Positions 16,175-21,035 of a stretch of DNA of 21,035 nucleotides are shown here, piece by piece. The position numbers were made by a program, and so were the translations under genes. The notes beneath the pieces were generated by a model. That model saw only the letters and a list, made by a program, of their open reading frames with translations, was not told where the DNA came from and searched no databases. The first letter of the stretch is position 1. Every line of letters begins with the position of its first letter. This stretch comes from Clostridia bacterium (lineage in GTDB: Bacteria; Bacillota_A; Clostridia; Oscillospirales; Acutalibacteraceae). The stretch is taken from positions 1 through 21,035 of the forward strand of contig JAILQN010000205.1 of NCBI GenBank assembly GCA_024699005.1, read 5' to 3'.

Positions 16175-16909
16175 ATGCGCACATTGATAGTATCAGATAT
16201 CCATGCCAATCTCCCCGCATTTCAAAGTGTTCTTGCTGACGCAGGCAATTGGGATACGGTCTTGTTCCTCGGAGATATCGCAAATTTCGGCCCAAATCCT
16301 TCAGAATGTGTTGATCTTCTGCGCTCACTCGATCCAATCTGTATTATGGGAAATCACGATTACCTTATATCCGGAGCATGGGGAAAGCGAAATTTCTTTG
16401 ATCAGTGGTCAAGAGAACAATTAAGCGAACGCCAATTGAAGTGGATCAGCTGCTTTGAAGATCGAATGGTAATGAATGAGACCATTCTTTGTATTCATGG
16501 CGCATATGATGCAACCTACGATATTCTCCCTGGTATTCCGGAGACACTGGTTTCTTCCGCTTTTTCCAAAGAGGTTTCTTCCCAAATAAGAACGGTATTG
16601 TTTGGTCACTATCATTATCAAGTTGATTGTAAGATTGATGGTGTGGAGTATCACTGCATACGTCCTGTTGGACACCATCGTGATAAAGACATCAGAGCTG
16701 GATACAGCATTCTAGAAGATGGTGTATTATCACATTATCGCGTTCCGTATGACATTGAAAAAACAATATATGATACGGAAAAAATTTCGTGTTTGACGGA
16801 GCCATTTAAGACGGAATGGATCAATCTTTTGAAGAATGCATTCAGCGAATCTTTACTTGATAAAGATATAAAATCAATGCAGGAATTTTTCGCAAGGAAA
16901 AATTACTAA
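16175..16909 (+). CDS. Calcineurin-like metallophosphoesterase
   Basis: 244 aa. All metal motifs of the YfcE/MJ0936-like class are present: D8 and H10 (SDIHANLPAF), D34 (FLGDIANFGPNP), N60-H61 (IMGNHDYL), H108 (CIHGAYD), H145 and H147 (FGHYHYQ). Enzymes of this group hydrolyse phosphodiesters or phosphomonoesters; the substrate cannot be told from sequence. After about residue 175 the tail is unlike the common family. Base composition is clearly more AT-rich than the genes to the left, and it sits directly behind tRNA-Ser and in front of a duplicated tRNA end, so it is probably acquired cargo. The ribosome site is weak (GAAAGG, 11 nt upstream). A strong hairpin ends it. Confidence 0.9.
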   Translation: MRTLIVSDIHANLPAFQSVLADAGNWDTVLFLGDIANFGPNPSECVDLLRSLDPICIMGNHDYLISGAWGKRNFFDQWSREQLSERQLKWISCFEDRMVMNETILCIHGAYDATYDILPGIPETLVSSAFSKEVSSQIRTVLFGHYHYQVDCKIDGVEYHCIRPVGHHRDKDIRAGYSILEDGVLSHYRVPYDIEKTIYDTEKISCLTEPFKTEWINLLKNAFSESLLDKDIKSMQEFFARKNY

Positions 16910-16982
16910 TTTTTCGAATTCTGTTTGCGTTACGAAATTTAACGATAACGCCAATTTTGTTAAAATAACAACCTTTAGCCAG

Positions 16983-17015
16983 CAAAATACTCCACCTTCA
17001 GGGTGGGGTATTTTG
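16983..17015 (+). terminator. Terminator after the metallophosphoesterase gene
   Basis: CAAAATACTCCACC (16983-16996) and GGTGGGGTATTTTG (17002-17015) form a 14-bp stem with one G-U pair and a 5-nt loop. The T-rich 3' arm serves as the release tract. Confidence 0.75.
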
Positions 17016-17027
17016 TTGATATATGCA

Positions 17028-17141
17028 GGAGGGATTCGGTCAGGGCGGTTTTTGCGAAGCAGAAATACAGACAGTCCGGTGTGACTGTTTGCAAGCCCGC
17101 ATGCGTGCCGGCGCACGGCAGTGCGACGGGCGAATCCCTCC
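17028..17141. repeat. Fold-back segment bounded by inverted tRNA-Ser T-arm sequence
   Basis: GGAGGGATTCG at 17028-17038 is the exact reverse complement of CGAATCCCTCC at 17131-17141. In between, ACAGTC-CGGTGT-GACTGT and GCCG-GCGCA-CGGC are nested hairpins, and the GC content rises sharply compared with the AT-rich flanks. This fills the middle of the 391-nt gap between the metallophosphoesterase and the next gene. It reads as a small structured insertion or repetitive unit; no coding frame in it is credible. Confidence 0.6.
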
Positions 17142-17190
17142 ATCTCCGCCAGATCTGAAATGCTATTTGGACAAAGAGCATTCCTTTTTT
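17131..17190 (+). other. Duplicated 3' end of tRNA-Ser plus diverged terminator (att-like)
   Basis: Positions 17131-17151 repeat 16068-16088 exactly (21 bp: T-loop, T-stem, acceptor strand, discriminator and CCA). The next ~36 bp (GATCTGAAATGCTATTTGGA onward, ending in T6) align without gaps to the tRNA terminator but with several changes. The 5' two-thirds of the tRNA is absent, so it is not a functional tRNA. A repeat of a tRNA 3' end 1,063 bp downstream is the usual footprint of tRNA-targeted integration. Confidence 0.75.
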
Positions 17191-17231
17191 ATTTGTGAAT
17201 AAACCATTTTGGCTGTCAGAAATATTTTTCA

Positions 17232-17259
17232 TTGACGGTTGTAAAACTGTACATACTAT
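17232..17259 (+). promoter_or_regulatory. Promoter for the 146-aa orphan gene
   Basis: TTGACG (17232-17237), 16-bp spacer, TACTAT (17254-17259), about 40 nt before the start codon at 17301, which has an AGGAGG site. Confidence 0.65.
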
Positions 17260-17300
17260 GGTAAATTAAAGCCATAACGTAGAGTTAGGAGGAAAAAAGA

Positions 17301-17741
17301 ATGGTCATTATGGAAGATTTCAAAAAGCGTTACAGCAGATTATTTACGAACGACTGGGATGTTATCAGCCCTACAAAAATCAGAGATTTAATCGCCATTA
17401 CATCGTACTTCATTGATTGCAATACCCCTCAAAAGATTTTGGATGATATCAATGTTCTCCAACATGCAATGTTAACATATCAGATGTATGAAGCATATGC
17501 CAATCACATCACACGTGCCATAAGAATTGAGATTCCAAGAGAATTTCACTGTAGGGTTGAGAATCTCCCTGATGCAACACCTTTTACGTTTGCACCAACA
17601 TTTACACTTCCGAAAGCGGAACCGGTCGAATTGCAGGATAATTATATTCGTGATTTTGCTGAAATGACTAAGGATGTTGATTTTTGTTCCATTTTGCTTT
17701 ATATCCATCAGAAAGGTAAGGAACTGTTTACAGCTAAGTAA
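17301..17741 (+). CDS. Hypothetical protein, 146 aa
   Basis: Not recognised. It has a strong ribosome site (AGGAGG, 8 nt before ATG 17301) and its own promoter. Soluble, mostly helical at the N-terminus (DFKKRYSRLFTNDWDVISPT, then IRDLIAITSYFIDCNTPQK) with a proline-rich middle (ATPFTFAPTFTLPKAEPVE). No signal peptide or membrane segment. AT-rich like the metallophosphoesterase gene and unlike the left part of the window, which suggests it belongs to the same acquired segment. An in-frame second ATG at 17310 is a possible alternative start. The clean signals support a real gene. Confidence 0.65.
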   Translation: MVIMEDFKKRYSRLFTNDWDVISPTKIRDLIAITSYFIDCNTPQKILDDINVLQHAMLTYQMYEAYANHITRAIRIEIPREFHCRVENLPDATPFTFAPTFTLPKAEPVELQDNYIRDFAEMTKDVDFCSILLYIHQKGKELFTAK

Positions 17742-17851
17742 CAATGGAGGGATTTTTTCAATTTAGACGGATTTTGAAATAATGTTACTAAGTAAATAGA
17801 TAAATCGGGTTTAATATCAGGCAAGATACAGGATGTTATTGTGATATATTG

Positions 17852-18095
17852 TTGGAAAAATATGCAGATTTCCTCTGTGATAATGAACCCGTTGGCTGTT
17901 TTTCTTGTCAAACATTGTAAAGGGAGTATATAAGGTTTGCGTCTGTGCATTGTCCAGGAATTTCAAGGCAAAGGAATAGGGACGCAGGCAATCCGGTTTA
18001 TGAAGTCACTTAATGAAGACCGAAAGATGTTCGCTTCAGCAATGTCCATAGACAAGAAAGAAAATGTGAGATTCACGTTGAAAAAGGTGGATTTT
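17852..18095 (+). pseudogene. Broken GNAT acetyltransferase
   Basis: From 17937 the frame reads LCIVQEFQGKGIGTQAIRFM, a textbook GNAT motif A with the Q-x-x-G-x-G acetyl-CoA loop, followed by ASAMSIDKKENVRFTLKKVDF. It has no start codon context of its own. Just upstream, in another frame (17852-17917), LEKYADFLCDNEPVGCFSCQ resembles the preceding strand of such proteins, ending in a stop. After 18095 the family similarity stops at a CCGTCC-GCAA-GGACGG hairpin and a G8 run (18127-18134). It looks truncated at both ends with a frameshift. Confidence 0.55.
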
Positions 18096-18247
18096 ACCCG
18101 TCCGCAAGGACGGATTTCGTTTGAAAGGGGGGGGTCCTACGTGAGGCAGTCTCAAATTCCGAAAAAAAGCAAAACACAAAACAGACGTTCGGGAGCCCGC
18201 CTTTATGAAATAAAAGCCGTATGATCCGTAAGCATAGATAAAAAACA

Positions 18248-18304
18248 AAAACAGCAACACTTGGGGCTGTTTTTTACAGTGCCTCTGTTTTGTGTTGCTG
18301 TTTT
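18248..18304 (-). terminator. Large nested terminator for the DUF975-like gene
   Basis: AAAACAGCAACAC (18248-18260) pairs exactly with GTGTTGCTGTTTT (18292-18304). Inside is a smaller CTGT-TTTTT-ACAG hairpin (18267-18279). On the minus strand the stem is followed by TGTTTTTTATC. It lies about 80 nt after the stop of the gene at 18383. The inner GGGGCTGT...ACAG part echoes the hairpin at 2080-2122. Confidence 0.75.
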
Positions 18305-18382
18305 ATTTTATTGTGTTTTGTTATGTTTCGGAGCGTCTGTCGGTACTTGTTGTCAGCCCGATGAAACAACCCTTAACAGGTT

Positions 18383-19315
18383 TTATGTCTGCGGGGGTCT
18401 GGGCGCGGAGGGAACTTCGGTACCGGGCGCAGTGGGCGCCGCGTAATTCGACGCATTGGGTGCCTGATAGGGCTGCCTCTGGTAGGCCTGCGGATTAGGC
18501 TGCTGCTGACGGGTCTGGCCGTAGGGCTGCTGATTGGTCTGGCCGTAGGGCTGCTGATAAGTCTGACCATAGGGCTGCTGATAGGGCTGACCATAGGACT
18601 GCTGATAAGCTCCCGGTGTGCCGGAAGTCGGGTCGGCAGTGCCCTTGTAGATTGCGGTGATCTTCTCATAGAACGCCGCGTGTACAAGCCCGAGGAACAG
18701 CGGCATCGTGACGAACAGAATGAGACCGATGATGACTGCAAAGAAACCAAAGAGGCCGGCTACGGCATAAGAACCATCGACGGCAAAAGCAGCGGCAATA
18801 CCGCCGAAGATTCCCTCTATTATACCAGTGCCCAATATCACAATTAAGTCTGCAAGGAACATCTTGCCGCAGTAGCCTCTTGTGCGGTTCATGGACTCTT
18901 TGTACGCTTCAAAGGGATCACCGTCCTCTTCCTCCACAAGAATATAGGGGGTGAGAGCGTAGCGATAGCTGCGGACAATGAAAATGATGGGACCGGCGAT
19001 GGGAATCAAAAGCCACAGACTGAGCATCAGACTTCTGTAAAGCATGCCCTTTACGGTTCTGCCCGCGACCTTGCCGGATTTGAACGCGTCAAACAGCTGA
19101 TAGGGTTCGATCTCGTCGCCGTGGATGCCGTGCAGGTAGACCATGCATCCGCCAACGGTGAGCATCGAATTAAGGATAAGCGCGGCGCCGGGTAACGGAC
19201 CGAAAAAGATCGATATCCAGCCGGACACTATCGATGCGAGAATGGACGTGCCCCACAGGCGTAACGGCTTGCGGGAAATGATCGAAAACGCGGATTTGTA
19301 GACTTCCGAAATCAT
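18383..19315 (-). CDS. DUF975-like membrane protein with QQPYGQT-repeat tail
   Basis: 310 aa. Residues 1-225 hold about five to six membrane segments and the DUF975-like block IVRSYRYALTPYILVEEEDG (113-132) followed by DPFEAYKESMNRTRGYCGKM. This family is widespread in Clostridia with no known activity. Residues 226-310 form a low-complexity tail with near-exact octapeptides (QQPYGQTY, QQPYGQTN, QQPYGQTR) and a proline-rich end. The tail carries no Cys and little charge and is probably cytoplasmic and disordered. Start ATG 19315 has AAAGGAG 8 nt upstream, a consensus promoter before it and a terminator after, so it is a single-gene unit. Confidence 0.8.
   Translation of the reverse strand: MISEVYKSAFSIISRKPLRLWGTSILASIVSGWISIFFGPLPGAALILNSMLTVGGCMVYLHGIHGDEIEPYQLFDAFKSGKVAGRTVKGMLYRSLMLSLWLLIPIAGPIIFIVRSYRYALTPYILVEEEDGDPFEAYKESMNRTRGYCGKMFLADLIVILGTGIIEGIFGGIAAAFAVDGSYAVAGLFGFFAVIIGLILFVTMPLFLGLVHAAFYEKITAIYKGTADPTSGTPGAYQQSYGQPYQQPYGQTYQQPYGQTNQQPYGQTRQQQPNPQAYQRQPYQAPNASNYAAPTAPGTEVPSAPRPPQT
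18500..18608 (-). repeat. 24-bp tandem repeats coding the PYGQ tail
   Basis: At least four units of 24 bp built around GGGCTGCTGAT on the plus strand, coding QQPYGQT plus one variable residue. The neighbouring units differ by few bases, suggesting recent expansion by slippage or unequal exchange; the copy number may vary among strains. Confidence 0.8.
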
Positions 19316-19349
19316 AGGGAATCTCCTTTACTTACAGTTTAGTATTCTT

Positions 19350-19378
19350 ATTGTATCATCCGAAAAAACCGTTGTCAA
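19350..19378 (-). promoter_or_regulatory. Promoter for the DUF975-like gene
   Basis: On the minus strand: TTGACA (19378-19373), 17-bp spacer, TACAAT (19355-19350), about 35 nt before the start codon at 19315. Confidence 0.85.
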
Positions 19379-19446
19379 GCAGATTTCGGAATTCTGTTTT
19401 ATTTGTTGAAAAAACGCTGAAAACAGCAAAAAAACAGTCTTCCGAA

Positions 19447-19611
19447 GAAGTGCTTTTTCATGCCGACAAATACGATATGACGGATCTTTCCGATTATTGC
19501 TATGGTCTTTTGCACAGCTCATCATACCGGACAAAATACAGAGAATTGCTTTCTACAGACTTTCCGGGAGTTCCCGTTCCGGAAAAGGATTGTTATTTTT
19601 ACAGAATAGTA
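19447..19611 (+). pseudogene. Remnant resembling the end of a type ISP restriction-modification enzyme
   Basis: The frame reads DLSDYCYGLLHSSSYRTKYR followed by ELLSTDFPGVPVP. This is the pattern (Y-x-LHS-x-x-YR-x-KY-x-x-x-L-x-x-DFP-R/x-IP) found toward the C-terminal part of large type ISP/LlaBIII-like restriction-methyltransferases. Only about 55 codons remain; no helicase or methyltransferase motifs are nearby and there is no ribosome site. The fragment lies between a promoter facing the other way and a MITE-like element. The assignment rests on memory of the motif. Confidence 0.45.
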
Positions 19612-19654
19612 ATTCTTTCTTTTTTTTCCTGAAATCATATGATAGTATTAAAAG

Positions 19655-19815
19655 GTAAGCACTGATTAATTCTTGTGCATACATCTTGCCGGCTCTTTTT
19701 CCGGCATCTATCACAAAAATGCTCGTTAATACACAAAGTATTGCCTGCGCTTTTTGTTTCAGCTGCCGAAAAAATATCCCGGAAATCTGCATACACCGAA
19801 TTAATCAGCACTTAC
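19655..19815. mobile_element. 161-bp MITE-like element with terminal inverted repeats
   Basis: Ends GTAAGCACTGATTAATTC (19655-19672) and the complement of GTAAGTGCTGATTAATTC (19798-19815) match at 16 of 18 positions. With one 1-nt gap the similarity extends another 18 bp at about 13/18, giving terminal repeats of about 36 bp. There is no credible coding frame inside. No obvious target-site duplication was seen. It fills most of the gap between the restriction-enzyme remnant and the gene at 20017; the remaining 200 nt (19816-20016) contain nothing I can assign. Confidence 0.65.
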
Positions 19816-20016
19816 ATAAGGAGTTCTTCGGATTGCAGTAGCGTTGCCTGATTCGCCGGAAACAGAGGATCGTCTGTCTGTGGCGGAAAAGCGGCTTGCG
19901 GTTTTTATCTGACCGGCAGTTCAGGAGCGAGGAAGTTGGAACGCTAACTTGTAACAAAAGAAGTTTTCTACTGCGCCGGCAGCAGGAATCAACCTATTAT
20001 AAAGGAGAAAAATCAG

Positions 20017-20361
20017 ATGAGTGAGCTGACAAAAGCAGAACTGAAGCATTATTACATGTGTGATCCGAAAAGGATCAGAACTCTCGCGCCCATCGACGAC
20101 GGTTTTTGGGAATGGATAGCCGACGACAACGCCGGAAGGAGGATTCAACTGAGAGAAATATACTCCAAAGACAAAGATCCGCAAATTTTCGCTCTGGCGC
20201 AGGATGATTCGTTTTGGAAAAAGATATCCGATAAAAATGTCCTCTTCTTATTGAGCCTTCAAAAGGAAATCATTGATCTGGAAAACCAAATAAAAGAAAT
20301 GGAAAGGGAAGATGAACAGAAGAACACAATAAACGACGATCATTTTCTTCCGGACAAGTAA
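20017..20361 (+). CDS. Hypothetical protein, 114 aa, C-terminal coiled coil
   Basis: Not recognised. Good ribosome site (AAAGGAG, 10 nt before ATG 20017). N-terminal mixed region (DPKRIRTLAPIDDGFWEWIA, and a second similar FW motif in QDDSFWKKISDKN), then a charged helix (LLSLQKEIIDLENQIKEMER) likely to form a coiled coil and dimerise. No signal or membrane segment. The neighbours are a MITE-like element upstream and an opposing gene downstream, so it stands alone. Confidence 0.6.
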   Translation: MSELTKAELKHYYMCDPKRIRTLAPIDDGFWEWIADDNAGRRIQLREIYSKDKDPQIFALAQDDSFWKKISDKNVLFLLSLQKEIIDLENQIKEMEREDEQKNTINDDHFLPDK

Positions 20362-20467
20362 GCGAAGAAGGAAAGTGTCCTGTGGAAGGATCCGGCGATG
20401 TTCGCACATACAAGAGGCATACGGCGGGAATTTTCAGAAATACCCGGCAGGATCCACAGTCTGCTCC

Positions 20468-21035
20468 CTATGATTCAATGATCGATTTGATAAAATCGAA
20501 AAGTGATCTCATAAAGTTGAACAGCGACCTGAAGTATGCCGTGATCCTGCCTTTTAACGTATTGCCGGGCAGAACGGCGGCATCATCCCAGGTTTCGGTG
20601 CGGCAGTTCTCTTCCGTCATGGCATAAACCGCGTCGTCCTCATAACTGAAAACGAGGAACCTTGAAAACAGGGATGTCTCGCAGGTCAGCTGAGTTTCCG
20701 CGTCAACAACGTCCATAAGCAGATCGGTCTCCCCCTTGACCCAGTCAACGTGCTGAGCGCCCTTCAGGAACCAGGTGCAATCGGGCAAAAGACAGGTGGA
20801 CGCGTCGATCTGTTTGTCCGGGGAGATATAAGCCCCGTAACCGGCGGCGGACCTTGCGGCGATATAATCCTCCGGCAGAGTTTCGCCGAGCCGGGAAGTC
20901 GTCGCGCCGAACGACGACGACGTGACGGAAGCGAAAGAGTCGGATACGAGATCGTCGTCTTTTATGATCGGGATGATATTTGTGCCGTACTTAGATACGA
21001 TGCCGACGTTCGTTCCGCTGTCTTTCGTCTCAAGC
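20468..21035 (-). CDS. C-terminal part of a probable secreted hydrolase (runs off the window)
   Basis: Open from the window edge (21035) to the TAG at 20468; about 188 residues are visible and the start lies outside. It reads ETKDSGTNVGIVSKYGTNII near the edge, then CLLPDCTWFLKGAQHVDWVK. The late TWFLKGAQH-x-DW context resembles the catalytic-His end of alpha/beta-hydrolase esterases, but no nucleophile elbow is visible, so the family is uncertain. The protein ends in an amphipathic, aromatic repeat (YFRSLFNFMRSLFDFIKSII), a tail that could bind membrane or wall. An internal TTG at 20788 is not the start because the frame continues upstream without stops. Confidence 0.6.
   Translation of the reverse strand, partial: LETKDSGTNVGIVSKYGTNIIPIIKDDDLVSDSFASVTSSSFGATTSRLGETLPEDYIAARSAAGYGAYISPDKQIDASTCLLPDCTWFLKGAQHVDWVKGETDLLMDVVDAETQLTCETSLFSRFLVFSYEDDAVYAMTEENCRTETWDDAAVLPGNTLKGRITAYFRSLFNFMRSLFDFIKSIIES

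Noticed and set aside
15927..16337. 136-aa minus-strand frame across tRNA-Ser
   Set aside because: It is translated from the reverse of the tRNA (WRRWRDSNSRT), a well-known annotation artefact.
17131..17151. Second tRNA-Ser gene
   Set aside because: Only the 3' strand of the T arm and acceptor is present; there is no anticodon or D arm upstream.
16975..17232. 85-aa minus-strand frame over the fold-back segment
   Set aside because: It covers the duplicated tRNA end and nested hairpins; coding is not credible.
19351..19446. First part of a 93-aa plus frame as a real N-terminus
   Set aside because: It overlaps the opposing DUF975 promoter and has no ribosome site; only the later part resembles a known protein.
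19816..20016. Small frame with an ATT start behind AAGGAG near 19821
   Set aside because: It needs a very rare start codon, is short, and shows no similarity I recognise.

Overview
The window looks like chromosomal DNA from a Gram-positive anaerobe, most likely an uncultured gut-type Clostridia (Oscillospirales-like). The evidence is a dockerin-bearing secreted protein, a C-terminal wall-sorting-like signal, a K+-type membrane pyrophosphatase, strong AGGAGG ribosome sites, sigma-A-type promoters, and housekeeping genes (yifB/comM, nadA, yhaM, prmA) of Firmicutes type. No 16S rRNA or other species marker is present, so the assignment is an inference from gene families.

Layout. 0-9.6 kb (minus strand): a secreted dockerin/peptide-binding protein; a repeat-rich surface protein with its own promoter; a membrane pyrophosphatase with its own promoter and terminator; a lipoprotein 5'-nucleotidase; and a YifB/ComM AAA+ protein. 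9.6-10.6 kb: nadA, transcribed leftward from a promoter divergent to gtrA. 10.8-15.9 kb (plus strand): gtrA-yhaM (overlapping), a DUF2804 gene, prmA, a 100-residue internally duplicated small protein, and a YdcF/SanA-type (DUF218) membrane protein coupled to it by an ATGA overlap. 16.0 kb: a complete tRNA-Ser(GGA) with promoter and terminator. 16.1-18.2 kb: a visibly AT-richer segment with a metallophosphoesterase, a duplicated tRNA-Ser 3' end plus diverged terminator, an orphan gene and a broken acetyltransferase, which looks like the residue of a tRNA-targeted island. 18.3-19.4 kb: a DUF975-like membrane protein with a QQPYGQT repeat tail. 19.4-21.0 kb: a small remnant resembling a type ISP restriction enzyme, a 161-bp MITE-like element, an orphan coiled-coil small protein, and the 3' part of a secreted protein running off the window.

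The most unusual feature is in the intergenic DNA. Five consecutive intergenic gaps (between comM, nadA, gtrA, DUF2804, prmA and the 100-aa gene) carry members of one element family. Each has a tract of short repeated words (TGAATAA, TGCAATT, TGACAGG or GACTGAA type) leading into a shared core of RCGGT, then a CATTTTYGC...GCRAAAATG hairpin, then TTATAT. Two full-length copies (about 200 bp) have word tracts in inverted orientation at both ends. They lie in opposite orientation on either side of the DUF2804 gene. The core is conserved while the word 'dialect' at the ends changes. I know of no named element of this design.

Functional links: the two surface proteins at the left form an extracellular nutrient-binding and adhesion set, separated by a perfect hairpin. 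The pyrophosphatase and nucleotidase both handle phosphate compounds at the membrane but have separate signals. nadA-comM-nucleotidase probably share a transcript. Everything was read by eye; no similarity search was run.
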